A DNA stretch of 49,133 nucleotides from an uncultured Saprospiraceae bacterium (GCA_937941765.1 CALDGQ010000124.1:1-49133), one strand, 5' to 3'; shown: positions 1 through 9,474, counted from the stretch's first letter. The notes: a model not told the origin generated them from the sequence alone. Program-made: numbers and translations.

Positions 1-215
1 ATTAAATATGTCTATTATGAGCAGCATTGCAATCAACATTCATAGGAATAACGGAAGTGACTCAATACTTAATAGCCAAATAAAATGTTGTTGCGATATC
101 CGAGCAACATTGAATATGATTAGAACTTAACAGTCCTGCCGAAAACCGTCAACCGTTTTCAAAACCTTTAACATATTTTAAGAATCATCCTAGTGTCTCA
201 ATCGTTATACTTTTA

Positions 216-1472
216 ATGAACAAATTGCTCCTTTTCTTCACGCTCTTCTTTTGCACACAACTGAATGCCCAGTTTCTGGATGAACATTGTGGACAATCGT
301 ATATTTCATCATTTCATGGATCGAATAATGAAGAAGTAATTACTCAAAGAAATGAGATTGAAAAGTTTACTTCAGAGTGGATTCAAAATTATCAAGCACA
401 ACCGATTCAACAACGAGAAGTTATCACCATCCCAGTTGTCGTGCACGTGGTGTGGAATGAAGCTGAGGAAAACATTTCTGACTTGCAAATAGAATCTCAA
501 ATTGATGCAACCAATGCTGATTTTAGAAAACTAAATGCTAATCTGAGTAAAATACCTGATGAATTTTTGGACCATGCAGTGGATATAGAAATTGAATTTT
601 GTTTGGCAACTGTTGATCCCTTTGGAAATGCTACGAATGGAATCACTAGAACTCAAACGGATTTTCAAAATATCGCCACGCTTTATGCACCTGGAAATGA
701 ACTAAGAATTTTTAATGATGATCTTGGCGGTAAGAATGGCTGGTCACCAGAAAAGTATTTAAACATTTGGGTAGGATCGACTGGTGGTTTCCCACTAGGA
801 TATGCTTGTATGCCAGGCACATGCCCTTCATGGGAGGATGGTGTTATAATAGACCCATTGGTTTTTGGAACCACTTGCAATACCAAAGCTCCTTTTAATC
901 TGGGAAGGACAACGACCCATGAAATCGGTCATTTTTTCAACTTATATCATATCTGGGGATCAGCGTCAGATGAATGTCAAGAAGATGATTTGGTCGACGA
1001 TACACCGTTTCAAAATGGACCTCATTTCGGTTGCCCAATTTATCCAACTTCTAGTTGTGGCAGCAATGATATGTTTGTCAACTATATGGATTATTCAGAT
1101 GATGAATGTCTAGCGATGTTTACAGAAGGACAAAAACTCAGAATGTTAGCTGCTTTAAATGGTCCCCGTTCTGGACTTTTGACGTCTAATGGATGTGGAC
1201 TGATTACTCCAAGTCCAAGATCTTTGAATAATAATTCGGTTTTAATATTTCCCAACCCAGTTATAAATTGTTTGCACATTGATCTAGATTTGGATAATCA
1301 AACTCCTATCTTGATATCCTTGTATAATGCAATGGGACAGCGGGTGCTTAGTTCTGTTAATACACCTGATGATGTGCGTTCTGTGGATGTAACTTCTTTA
1401 GTTCCCGGCGTTTATTTTGTCAATTTTGAACTAGGAAATCAGTCGATAACAAAACGAATTGTTGTAGAATAG
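216..1472 (+). CDS. Secreted M43-family zinc metalloprotease with T9SS type A sorting domain
   Basis: This 418-residue protein is predicted to be exported by Sec and then by the type IX system, acting as an extracellular or surface endopeptidase. An N-terminal signal peptide (about residues 1-19, ending LNAQ) is visible. The M43 (pappalysin-like) zinc motif HEIGHFFNLYH gives H235, E236, H239 and H245, and NYMDY downstream fits the Met-turn. The last ~75 residues begin with IFPNPV and end with GVYFVNFELG...KRIVVE, a typical type A sorting domain. Unlike the other enzyme cargoes here it lacks the extra module before the sorting domain. Substrate unknown. Transcribed alone; a dyad follows the stop. 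Confidence 0.9.
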   Translation: MNKLLLFFTLFFCTQLNAQFLDEHCGQSYISSFHGSNNEEVITQRNEIEKFTSEWIQNYQAQPIQQREVITIPVVVHVVWNEAEENISDLQIESQIDATNADFRKLNANLSKIPDEFLDHAVDIEIEFCLATVDPFGNATNGITRTQTDFQNIATLYAPGNELRIFNDDLGGKNGWSPEKYLNIWVGSTGGFPLGYACMPGTCPSWEDGVIIDPLVFGTTCNTKAPFNLGRTTTHEIGHFFNLYHIWGSASDECQEDDLVDDTPFQNGPHFGCPIYPTSSCGSNDMFVNYMDYSDDECLAMFTEGQKLRMLAALNGPRSGLLTSNGCGLITPSPRSLNNNSVLIFPNPVINCLHIDLDLDNQTPILISLYNAMGQRVLSSVNTPDDVRSVDVTSLVPGVYFVNFELGNQSITKRIVVE

Positions 1473-1481
1473 TTTGAAAAG

Positions 1482-1565
1482 TGATGAGTTCTGAAGGTAG
1501 CGTTATGAGTGGCTTCTCCTTTCATTGAACAGTATATTAAGCCACTCATAATTCTTCACTCATCT
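1482..1565. repeat. Imperfect intergenic palindrome
   Basis: The left arm contains GATGAGT and TTATGAGTGGCTT; the right arm contains AAGCCACTCATAA and ACTCATC, which are their reverse complements. The loop is about 22 bases. The stem could act as a terminator-like structure after the M43 protease gene, but it lacks a clear U run. It belongs to the same general class as the other layered palindromes in the window. Confidence 0.6.
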
Positions 1566-1603
1566 TTACTAAAAACTATGTTTATTAAAATAAAAACGAA
1601 ATT

Positions 1604-2401
1604 ATGAAAATTATATATGCCATCGCCATCTTAGGTGCTTTGATACTGATAGGATGCAAAACAAAAAAAAATAACACCACAGTTACAGATACGATTCCGC
1701 CAAAGCAAGTGAGAGATACTTCGAATGATGTGCTACCTAGCGGCAAACCTTATGCTATGCTAGAATATGGAAAAGGTATGTGTTTTGGAAAATGTCCAGT
1801 TTACAACCTTACCATCCATAGTGATGGAAATATGGAGTACTTTGGAAAAATGCATGTGGACAAATTAGGTACTTACAAAAAGCGACTATCAAAAGGAGAA
1901 TTGGCTAATTTATATACATCATTGAAAGCAATGAATCTCTTTCAATATGAAAATGAATATGGCGGTCGTGTGATGGACATTTCTAAACAAGAAATTACGT
2001 ACCGAGAAGCTGGTAAAGAAAAAAAGATTGTCTGTAAATTGGGTTACCCAGATGAGTTAATCGCTTTGATTACTAAAATTGATAAGATGGCCAATTCAAC
2101 AGATGGATGGCAATTGACTAAACCACTACCCAATCGTCCAGAAAATAATAATCCTGTAGACCGCACTAAATATGATGAAGTAATTGTTCATATCAACAAA
2201 GATTTTGATATCAAAAAATGGGCAAATGACTATGAGCAATATGACTTGTCTGTCAAAAAACCTGTATCCCCAAATGGTTTTATCTGGTTACTCGGTTTTA
2301 ATCCTGACAAAGTAGGTGGTAAAGAATTGATTCAGTTACTTAGAGATGATCCAGATATTTTGAAAGCTGATTTGAATAAGAAAGTTTCGCCTAGGAATTG
2401 A
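1604..2401 (+). CDS. DUF6438 domain lipoprotein
   Basis: A 265-residue lipoprotein: hydrophobic start, then lipobox LIGC with Cys at about residue 18. Residues ~50-150 match what I know of DUF6438, with the diagnostic GMCFGKCPVYNLTI segment (two cysteines), a DGNMEYFG strand and a KRLSKGEL segment. The C-terminal ~100 residues carry no domain I recognise. Function of the family is unknown; cell-envelope location is inferred from the lipobox. The stop codon TGA lies inside the left arm of the palindrome that follows. Confidence 0.8.
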   Translation: MKIIYAIAILGALILIGCKTKKNNTTVTDTIPPKQVRDTSNDVLPSGKPYAMLEYGKGMCFGKCPVYNLTIHSDGNMEYFGKMHVDKLGTYKKRLSKGELANLYTSLKAMNLFQYENEYGGRVMDISKQEITYREAGKEKKIVCKLGYPDELIALITKIDKMANSTDGWQLTKPLPNRPENNNPVDRTKYDEVIVHINKDFDIKKWANDYEQYDLSVKKPVSPNGFIWLLGFNPDKVGGKELIQLLRDDPDILKADLNKKVSPRN

Positions 2402-2519
2402 AGAATGTAAAATTAAAAATGTATGATGTATAATAGGACGCCCAAGACGTATGCAGACGGGCTCACACGTATTGGGCGTCAATATTTTAAATTTTTAATT
2501 TTACATTTTACATTCTTCA
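2399..2519. repeat. Layered palindrome 1, GACGCCCAA core
   Basis: The outer layer is TGAAGAATGTAAAATTAAAA, present on the left from the stop codon onward and as reverse complement on the right. The inner layer pairs GACGCCCAAGACGT (2437-2450) with ACGTATTGGGCGTC (2467-2480). The same inner core recurs about 560 bases downstream. A transcript would form a long hairpin able to act as terminator or processing site. Confidence 0.8.
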
Positions 2520-2535
2520 CCACAAATATTAAACA

Positions 2536-2973
2536 ATGAGATACGTACTTCTTCTCCTCTTCATTGCATTTTCAAACAATATAAACGCGCAAGAGGAAAT
2601 CACACTTGAAAAACCAACCGCTGAAAAAAAATATGAAACCTTCGAAATGACAGAGGGTGATTCTACTTACTTGATGAAAAAATACTACATGGCTTTTTTA
2701 AAATCAGGGCCTAACCGAGATCACTCGAAAGAAGAAGCTGCAGAAATTCAAAAAGGACATATGGCACATATGGGAAAATTAGCCGCAGAAAATAAAATTC
2801 AAATCGCTGGTCCTTTCGATGATGATAGTGATATCCAAGGAGTGGTTATTTATAGTGTCTATTCTTTGGAAGAAGCTTTGACTTTGACACAAGCAGATCC
2901 CGCTGTTGTTGCTGGTAGATTGGTTGTTGAGTTGCATCCTTTTTGGGCTGCTAAGGGATCGAAATTGGATTAA
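2536..2973 (+). CDS. Secreted YCII-like domain protein
   Basis: A 145-residue protein with a signal peptide (MRYVLLLLFIAFSNNINAQ). The rest resembles the YCII-related fold: a KKYYMAFLKSGPNRDHS strand, helix EIQKGHMAHMGKLAAENKI with conserved His, IAGPF, and a final strand VELHPFWA. YCII domains are small ferredoxin-like proteins of largely unknown activity; a secreted version is common in Bacteroidota. It sits between two copies of the GACGCCC palindrome. Confidence 0.7.
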   Translation: MRYVLLLLFIAFSNNINAQEEITLEKPTAEKKYETFEMTEGDSTYLMKKYYMAFLKSGPNRDHSKEEAAEIQKGHMAHMGKLAAENKIQIAGPFDDDSDIQGVVIYSVYSLEEALTLTQADPAVVAGRLVVELHPFWAAKGSKLD

Positions 2974-3116
2974 GAAGAATTGAAAATGTATAATGTATAA
3001 TGTATAATGTATAATGTATAATGTATAATATTGACGCCCAATACGTATGCACACGTGTGCACATGTATTGGGCGTCAATATTATACATTTTTAATTTTAC
3101 ATTTTACATTCGAGCT
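2974..3116. repeat. Layered palindrome 2 with heptanucleotide tandem repeat
   Basis: This element separates convergent genes. It has six perfect tandem copies of ATGTATA (2986-3027), then TATTGACGCCCAATAC, GCACAC and GTGTGC, then GTATTGGGCGTCAATA and an AT-rich right arm (TTTTAATTTTACATTTTAC). The core matches the palindrome at 2399-2519. The heptamer array replaces most of the left outer layer, so the outer arms no longer pair fully. It could terminate transcription in both directions. Confidence 0.85.
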
Positions 3117-3134
3117 TCGCTCGCACATCGCTCG

Positions 3135-5741
3135 CTAAAATCCTCCAAACGCATCCGCATTATTCTTCTGATAAGGTAAGTCTAAAAATCCAAGCGGGTT
3201 GCCTGGTTTCACACGGATAAAAAACAAATAAGTACCACGACTAGGTTGCCAATTGGCACCCATTTCCCAACAATGTAAGTCTCTATAAAAACCTAAATCA
3301 GGATACGTAATTCTTTTCGAATTGAAATCATATCCGATATTTCCAACAGACAATTTCCATTTTTCGGTTAAAGGAATTTCTCCACGAAGACTCAATGAAT
3401 TGGTCGCAATTGTAAACGTGTCTACTCCACTCGATAATTCTGATACTTTGAAAACAATGTTGTGACTCAGCCCCATATTTGAAAGTACATCTAAAAAGGA
3501 AGCTTCTTTGACATCCGTTTTTTGTGCATCTTTTGTATCAGGTCGCTCTTTATCTTTTGTGAATAGCTTTTTAATATTTCGCGCATTCAAATTAGTACGG
3601 ATGGTGGCAGTGGCTGAAGTCAAATTCAACAACTTCTTATTTTCTTTCCATAACAATACAGATTCATTTTGATCATTCTTGGTATATGGTGTCATGACAC
3701 CTCGTAGATTTAAGGAACTAACTCCCTTGATCAAATCAGTCGTTCCACCCATTGTCACATCACTCCATTGTAAAGAATCTCTAGCAAAATTATGACTACC
3801 ATTAATATTAAAACTTCTGAAAATTTTGATTTTCTTTTCTGTAGAATCCCTTCTAGAATAAGTTTTTGCTTCTATTGTATTAGCGATACCATAAGTGAAT
3901 GCCATTTGCTTCCCTCCACTTGAAGGCTTACCGTATATGCCTTCATCAAAAATATTGTACAATTCAGGATTGTCATATTGATCACGTGAATCTGTACTGA
4001 CATATCTGAAATAACCAAAATCTGGATTGGTATAATCAGGTGTATAAGAAAAACCAACGGATGGTTTCATAACATGTCGAATCCCTCTCAACCAACCTTT
4101 TTTAAACAATAAAGTTCCGAAAATTTGAGTGTTAGCAGAAATTCCCATATCAAATTGCCGCAAGGGTTTGAAACCAAATTCTGTGAATTCATCAACCATC
4201 CCAAATGTAGTATCTCTGGTCTCTAAATAAGTACTATCCAAAGGATTCATTACGGAATCAATCTCTATCAACAAAGTTTCATCGAAAGTTTTGTTCTGTG
4301 TTTTCCAATACCAAGTCTCCTTGTAGCTTGCAGAAGGTGTTATGTTGATATATTTCAAAATACGGAATGAAGTATTCAAATCAATATCATGTTTTACTCC
4401 AAATTGTGCGTCATCTAAAGTTTGTTGGGTAAACAAAGTCGTATCTGTTGTCTCAAATATATTCTTCGCATTAAACTTATATCGCAATCCAATTTTTTCA
4501 AACCACTTTTGTTCTCCCAAGCCATTCTTCCTTTTAAACGGATAAATTTCTTGCATCTGAAAGTCTAATGTTGGGAAACTGATTCTAACCTTTTTGGTAT
4601 TGGTATTTTGAGAGTGATTAAAACTAGCGGTAAAACGAAATGGTCTTCCTGGAAAGGATTTACTAAATGACAAATTGGAACTTAACTCGTTGGTCAATGC
4701 TGATCTCGCATCATTTTGATTTCTACTTTGGTTATCATTGGTTTGCAAATTGATACTCCCACCAAACTGATTGGTTGGATGGGCTTTGGGATCTTGTCTA
4801 TGTGACCAACGAATTCCAATAGATCGATCATACTCGACGGATGCATCCCCCAATTCTCTTCGTAAATTTGCAAAATCTATACTTGCATTCCCAATATATT
4901 TGTATCGCTTTTTGTAACCTGCTAAAGCACGTGCACGCCAGGTCCCTCGTACATATAGATCTGAACTCACTTCCAAATCAAAGTTATCACTGATTGGAAA
5001 ATACCAACCTACATTTCGCAAACCATATCCCCATTCTGGTGAGTACTCATAATCTTGCGGAAAAATTAAACCCGATGACTTGGTATCCTGAATTGGAAAA
5101 AAACCAAACGGTAACCAAAACGGTGTTGGGACGCCTGCAATTTCTAAATTGGAAGGTCCGACAACAACTAATTTCCCAGGAATGACTTTTTGCTTTTTAC
5201 TTCGAATTCCATAGTGAGGTTGACCAGGATGATTACAAGATGTAAAAATCGCATCTTCACTAAATACGCAATCATCTTGTGTATTTAAAGAATCTTTATC
5301 GCCGGCAGTGAATTTCGCTTTTGCACCCAATACATATAAGTCATTTTGCCTAGTCGATACATCGTAAATAATTCCTTTTTTTGTTTTGAAATTATACTTC
5401 ATTTTTTGAGAAGTAAAACCCATGTCCCCTTCTTTGAATTCTGGAATCCCAGTTTTCTTTCCTAATGAATCCAATAAATATTCTGCAGAAACCGTATTGT
5501 TCGCCCAGTTGAAAAGAATATAATCGGCATCCAATGTTAAGTCACCATAAGCAACAGATGCATCGCCATACAAATGTACTTGCTCATTCGCCACATCAAA
5601 AATCATGGAATCTTTTGCTGAATATTCTATCGGTTCATCTAATGCATCTTTTGAAACATCGACCGTTTCTTTTTGCACCGATGTTGTTGGTATAATCGTC
5701 GAATCCTGAACTATCATGTCAGCCCCGATTTGTTGAGACAA
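3135..5741 (-). CDS. lptD: LptD-like outer-membrane LPS assembly protein
   Basis: LptD forms the outer-membrane barrel that receives lipopolysaccharide from the periplasmic Lpt bridge. The N-terminal ~150 residues have the OstA/LptA jelly-roll pattern (DSMIFDVANEQVHLYGDASVAY and DLTLDADYILF are typical); the remaining ~650 residues alternate short beta strands with aromatic residues, as expected for a barrel. The earliest canonical start is TTG at 5741, but the open frame continues upstream to 5861 and encodes a good signal peptide (HILTYLFLLFSIALIGQ) with no ATG, GTG or TTG. Real translation may begin at ATT 5831 or 5822. Divergent from the amidase gene. Confidence 0.85.
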   Translation of the reverse strand: MSQQIGADMIVQDSTIIPTTSVQKETVDVSKDALDEPIEYSAKDSMIFDVANEQVHLYGDASVAYGDLTLDADYILFNWANNTVSAEYLLDSLGKKTGIPEFKEGDMGFTSQKMKYNFKTKKGIIYDVSTRQNDLYVLGAKAKFTAGDKDSLNTQDDCVFSEDAIFTSCNHPGQPHYGIRSKKQKVIPGKLVVVGPSNLEIAGVPTPFWLPFGFFPIQDTKSSGLIFPQDYEYSPEWGYGLRNVGWYFPISDNFDLEVSSDLYVRGTWRARALAGYKKRYKYIGNASIDFANLRRELGDASVEYDRSIGIRWSHRQDPKAHPTNQFGGSINLQTNDNQSRNQNDARSALTNELSSNLSFSKSFPGRPFRFTASFNHSQNTNTKKVRISFPTLDFQMQEIYPFKRKNGLGEQKWFEKIGLRYKFNAKNIFETTDTTLFTQQTLDDAQFGVKHDIDLNTSFRILKYINITPSASYKETWYWKTQNKTFDETLLIEIDSVMNPLDSTYLETRDTTFGMVDEFTEFGFKPLRQFDMGISANTQIFGTLLFKKGWLRGIRHVMKPSVGFSYTPDYTNPDFGYFRYVSTDSRDQYDNPELYNIFDEGIYGKPSSGGKQMAFTYGIANTIEAKTYSRRDSTEKKIKIFRSFNINGSHNFARDSLQWSDVTMGGTTDLIKGVSSLNLRGVMTPYTKNDQNESVLLWKENKKLLNLTSATATIRTNLNARNIKKLFTKDKERPDTKDAQKTDVKEASFLDVLSNMGLSHNIVFKVSELSSGVDTFTIATNSLSLRGEIPLTEKWKLSVGNIGYDFNSKRITYPDLGFYRDLHCWEMGANWQPSRGTYLFFIRVKPGNPLGFLDLPYQKNNADAFGGF

Positions 5742-5936
5742 GGTATCCTGAAATAAAGAATCTACTGGTAAATCTTGCCCAATAAGTGCAATTGAAAAAA
5801 GTAAAAAAAGATATGTAAGAATATGTTTAATAAAGCTGGCTTTAGGTGTTTTCCAATGACCTCAAAACTATCAATTTATGGTAACATTTTGAGTAAAAAC
5901 GAGTTTAATCAATTAGCATTTCTTCAAAGATATTAC

Positions 5937-7127
5937 ATGCTCATGAAATATGTATCTATTCATTTAACGTTGGTCAGTAGTCTTTTGGTCGGGTTACTAG
6001 TGTTCTTTAACGCTGAAAGCAGCCCGTTTTTAGATTTAATTAACGTTTCTACTAACAATATTGAACCACAGTCCTCGCAATCTGCAGTTGAAAAAAATTA
6101 CAGCATTCGAAAAGTAGTTATCGATCCTGGACATGGCGGTCGGGATACGGGATGCATCCGTGGTCATAGCAATGAGAAACATTTGACGTTGAGCATTGCT
6201 AAGAAATTAGGAAAATTACTAGAAAAACAATTTCCAAACATTCAATTTATTTTCACAAGGACAAAAGATGTAAGTGTTGATTTGGATAAGCGATCTAGCA
6301 TGGCAAATGATGCTGGAGCCGATTTATTTATTTCTATCCATTGTAATTCGATGGAAGGTCATGAGCACGATTGGATAAGAGGATCTGAAACGTATGTATT
6401 AGGATTAAAAACGAAGAAAGAAAATCTGAAAGTCGTTAAAAGAGAGAATGCATCTATATTGTTGGAAGAAGGTTATAAAAATAAATATGAATCTGCTAAC
6501 ATGGATTCTCCGGAAGCACACATTATTTTTAGCCATTATCAAAATGAGTATTTAGACAAAAGTATTCTGTTTGCACAAAAAGTAGAACAACAATTCAAAA
6601 AGATCATTAAGAGTCGCGGTGTCAAACAAGCGAATTTTCATGTCTTGAGAGAAATTTCAATGCCAGGTGTTCTGATTGAAACCGCTTACATGTCCAATCC
6701 AACCGACAAGAAATTTTTGGAAACTGAATCTGGACAAGATAAAATTGCCAATGCGATTTTAACTGCTTTTTCTCAATATAAAAATGAAGTGGAGAATCAT
6801 GGATTCGCTACAGCAGTCAGTCAACCCGCTCCGCAATTCCCAAAAAATAATGCGATTGAAGGAATTAATTTCAAAGTTCAATTAGCCGCCTCCAAACACA
6901 AACTGAATACGGATTTGAACAAATGGAGTCATATTGAAGACCTCAATTTCAACAAAACAGATGAGTGGTATCGATACTATGCAGGTAATTTTCCAAATTA
7001 TAAAGCTGCTTTACGTGTCAGAAAAAAGTGCAAACAAAACGGATTTCCATCCGCATACATCGTTGCTTTTAAAAATGGCAAGAAGATTAAGCTTGAAAAA
7101 GCAATGTTGCAACAGCAACATCCATAA
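5937..7127 (+). CDS. N-acetylmuramoyl-L-alanine amidase with C-terminal SPOR-like domain
   Basis: Amidase_3-family zinc enzyme that cleaves the bond between N-acetylmuramic acid and the stem peptide of peptidoglycan. Motifs in order: VVIDPGHGGRDTGC (zinc His), NEKHLTLSIAKKLGKLL (zinc Glu), FTRTKDVSVDLDKRS, DLFISIHCNS (zinc His), and MPGVLIETAYMSNPTDKKFL (catalytic Glu). The C-terminal ~75 residues (FKVQLAAS... WYRYYAGNFPNYKAAL) look like a SPOR peptidoglycan-binding repeat. I chose ATG 5937 because a signal anchor (YVSIHLTLVSSLLVGLLVFF) follows directly; an in-frame ATG at 5823 would add 38 residues and overlap the possible lptD signal-peptide region. A Bacteroidota neighbour of MlaD. Confidence 0.88.
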   Translation: MLMKYVSIHLTLVSSLLVGLLVFFNAESSPFLDLINVSTNNIEPQSSQSAVEKNYSIRKVVIDPGHGGRDTGCIRGHSNEKHLTLSIAKKLGKLLEKQFPNIQFIFTRTKDVSVDLDKRSSMANDAGADLFISIHCNSMEGHEHDWIRGSETYVLGLKTKKENLKVVKRENASILLEEGYKNKYESANMDSPEAHIIFSHYQNEYLDKSILFAQKVEQQFKKIIKSRGVKQANFHVLREISMPGVLIETAYMSNPTDKKFLETESGQDKIANAILTAFSQYKNEVENHGFATAVSQPAPQFPKNNAIEGINFKVQLAASKHKLNTDLNKWSHIEDLNFNKTDEWYRYYAGNFPNYKAALRVRKKCKQNGFPSAYIVAFKNGKKIKLEKAMLQQQHP

Positions 7128-7212
7128 TTAAATTTATTCTATTCGTTTTAAAAATATATTTATTTTGCTGCTCATTAACCTTTAGAACGAACCATATATA
7201 TGCCTTTTATAC

Positions 7213-7220
7213 TACCTTTG
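7213..7220 (+). promoter_or_regulatory. Candidate Bacteroidota -7 box for the mlaD-like gene
   Basis: TACCTTTG fits the TAnnTTTG -7 consensus and lies 29 bases before the ATG at 7250. No clear TTTG -33 box was found at the usual spacing, so this is a pattern match only. Confidence 0.4.
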
Positions 7221-7249
7221 ACCCAAGAATTAAGCTCAAAAAGTACAAG

Positions 7250-8317
7250 ATGTCTAAAGAAACGAAAATCGGATTAATGACTGCAGTGGCATTGGCCATA
7301 TTTATTTGGGGATTTAAATTTCTCCAAGGAAAAAATATGTTCTCCACTTCAAACATCTACAATGTTGAATACAATAATGTGGAAGGTCTAGGAAAATCCG
7401 CCAAAATAGTCATCAATGGATTTCAAATCGGCTTTGTCTCCGATGTCTATTTGAAACCGGACGATATGAACAAAGTGATTGTTGAACTCGACATTCGCCG
7501 TGACATTAAAATTCCTAAAACAGCCATTGCTGAAATAATCACTACTTCTTTTATGGGTGAAAAAGCAGTGCGCATGAATCTTAATGGAAGTTGTGCAGGT
7601 CCTGATTGTGCACCTAGTGGAAGTTACATCAATGGAAGAACACTTGGTATGTTGAACTCTATGGTACCTAAAGAATCGATTTCCGAATATGTCAATATTG
7701 CTACTGCAGGAATCGGTTCAGTCATGGATACGCTTTCAAGTCAAGTAAAGAATCCCTCTAGTCCAGTTGCTAAAAGTATGAAAGATGTTGATATCATTTT
7801 GAATAATCTAAAGATGACTACTGCGAATTTGAACAACATGATTAATTCTTCTACAGGACAAATCAAAGATGTACTTAACAATCTATACGCGATTACTAAA
7901 ACACTCAACGAATCTGAAGCAGAAATCAAGAATATTCTTAACAATGCTTCTGCATTTAGTTCTCAATTGAAATCTGCAGACCTCGGTGCCACCCTCACCA
8001 AAGCTAATGGTACGATCGATGGTGCTTCTGGCGCTATTGAAAATCTTCAAACTACTTTGAAAAATGCTGATGCTTCTTTGGCTAAGGTCAACACAATTAT
8101 GGCAAAAGTAGATAGCGGTGAAGGTAGTCTTGGGCTTTTGATCAATGATAAAAAACTCTATACCAATCTAGAAAGTACTTCTAAGAATTTGGAGTTGCTA
8201 CTTCAAGATTTTCGTTTGAATCCAAATCGTTATGTAAAGGTTAGTGTTTTTGGTGGTGGTAAGAAGAAGAATAAGTCTTATGTGAAACCGGTGGATGATC
8301 CTGCTTTTCAGAATTAG
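7250..8317 (+). CDS. MlaD/MCE-family phospholipid transport protein
   Basis: A 355-residue substrate-binding subunit of an MCE-type lipid transporter, anchored in the inner membrane and facing the periplasm. One N-terminal membrane segment (about residues 8-26, GLMTAVALAIFIWGFKFL), then the MCE domain (~35-115: YNVEYNNVEGLGKSAKIVINGFQIGFV). The rest is helical and rich in N, S and A, consistent with the coiled needle of MCE proteins. The family moves phospholipids between membranes with an MlaE permease and MlaF ATPase, which are not in this window. Follows the amidase by 122 bases. Confidence 0.88.
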   Translation: MSKETKIGLMTAVALAIFIWGFKFLQGKNMFSTSNIYNVEYNNVEGLGKSAKIVINGFQIGFVSDVYLKPDDMNKVIVELDIRRDIKIPKTAIAEIITTSFMGEKAVRMNLNGSCAGPDCAPSGSYINGRTLGMLNSMVPKESISEYVNIATAGIGSVMDTLSSQVKNPSSPVAKSMKDVDIILNNLKMTTANLNNMINSSTGQIKDVLNNLYAITKTLNESEAEIKNILNNASAFSSQLKSADLGATLTKANGTIDGASGAIENLQTTLKNADASLAKVNTIMAKVDSGEGSLGLLINDKKLYTNLESTSKNLELLLQDFRLNPNRYVKVSVFGGGKKKNKSYVKPVDDPAFQN

Positions 8318-8318
8318 T

Positions 8319-8434
8319 TTTTTTACCATTAAGTAAATTTTTACCATTAAGGTCATTTAGAGATTAAAGGAAAATAAGGAGTGCGTGAAGCCGCTTAACT
8401 TTCTTAATTCCTTAACTTACTTAATGGTTTAAAA
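8319..8434. repeat. Imperfect palindrome between convergent genes
   Basis: ACCATTAAGTAA (left, twice in part: ACCATTAAG recurs about 20 bases on) pairs with TTACTTAATGGT on the right, and TTAAG/CTTAA words fill the arms. Centre near 8380 (GTGCGTGAAGCCGC). It separates mlaD from murB and may act as a bidirectional terminator. Confidence 0.6.
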
Positions 8435-8460
8435 ACTTGTAAGAAAGCATTGAAATATCA

Positions 8461-9474
8461 TTATAAAAAATCAACTCGAATCTCCGGCTCAATCTCAATC
8501 CCAAATTTCTTCTTTACCGCCTTTTGAATCTGCTTAGCGCAACTCATGATTTCTTTTCCAGTTGCACCACCATGATTCACAATAATGAGTGCATGATTTT
8601 CATAAATTCCAGTATCACCTACACGTTTGCCTTTCCAACCACATTGCTCGATTAACCAAGCAGCAGGGATTTTTACTTTTCCATTTTCTAGCGGATAAAA
8701 TTTGATGTCGCTAAATTTCTTTTTCAGTTGCTTGAATTTTGTTTTTGATACTTCCGGGTTTTTGAAGAAGCTACCACTGTTGCCTAACTTGGCAGGATCT
8801 GGGAGTTTGGATTGACGGATTTGAATGATGGCGTCACTGATATTTTTGGGTGTTGGAGATTTGATTTTTTTCTTCTTCAGTGTATCGAGAATAGCACCAT
8901 AACTAATGTTTACTTTTTTGGTGGTGAATAATTTAAACCAAACACGAGTGATCATATATTGATTGCGCAATTCATTTTTGAAAATGCTATTGCGATATCC
9001 AAATTGACAATCCTTTTTGAAGAAGGTTTTTCTTTTACCTGTTTTTAAATGAATTGCATGGAGCTTATGAAATACTTGTTCCAACTCTACTCCATAGGCG
9101 CCGATATTTTGGACGGGTGCAGCGCCGACGGTTCCTGGAATTAAGGACAAATTTTCTAATCCATTGAGGCCTTTTTTTAGTGTCCATTGAACTAGTTGGT
9201 GCCAATTTTCTCCTCCACCTACTGATACGTAATGTGTTTGTTTGAAACTTCTAGTTATTTCTTTTCCAGCTATACTATTTTTTAGAATTAGTCCTTTTGG
9301 GTCTTTGGTTAATAAAAGATTGCTGCCTCCACCTAGTACGTATATGGGTTTGTGGTTGAGTTGGATGGCTGATTGGATATCTTTTTCGGATTTGACTTCG
9401 ATGAAATTTGCAGCGGTTACATTGACGCCGAATGTGTTGTAGGGTTTTAAGGATTTGTTGATTTGGATTTTCAT
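8461..9474 (-). CDS. murB: UDP-N-acetylenolpyruvoylglucosamine reductase
   Basis: Second committed step of peptidoglycan precursor synthesis: NADPH-dependent reduction of UDP-GlcNAc-enolpyruvate to UDP-MurNAc, FAD bound, cytoplasmic. FAD-domain motifs YVLGGGSNLLLT and LSLIPGTVGAAPVQNIGAYG are intact; GNSGSFFKNP carries the catalytic serine and the C-terminal EIEPEIRVDFL carries the conserved Glu. At 337 residues it is the length of the long (type I) MurB. No partner cell-wall gene is in the same transcript. Confidence 0.95.
   Translation of the reverse strand: MKIQINKSLKPYNTFGVNVTAANFIEVKSEKDIQSAIQLNHKPIYVLGGGSNLLLTKDPKGLILKNSIAGKEITRSFKQTHYVSVGGGENWHQLVQWTLKKGLNGLENLSLIPGTVGAAPVQNIGAYGVELEQVFHKLHAIHLKTGKRKTFFKKDCQFGYRNSIFKNELRNQYMITRVWFKLFTTKKVNISYGAILDTLKKKKIKSPTPKNISDAIIQIRQSKLPDPAKLGNSGSFFKNPEVSKTKFKQLKKKFSDIKFYPLENGKVKIPAAWLIEQCGWKGKRVGDTGIYENHALIIVNHGGATGKEIMSCAKQIQKAVKKKFGIEIEPEIRVDFL

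Noticed and set aside
2..130. Open plus-strand frame with ATG at 8, about 40 codons
   Set aside because: No recognisable protein pattern, cysteine-rich and low complexity at the end, and it could be chance; the window edge hides any upstream part.
2986..3027. ATGTATA tandem repeat considered as a CRISPR or phase-variation tract
   Set aside because: No spacers, and it lies between genes after a stop codon; only a simple tandem repeat in a palindrome arm.
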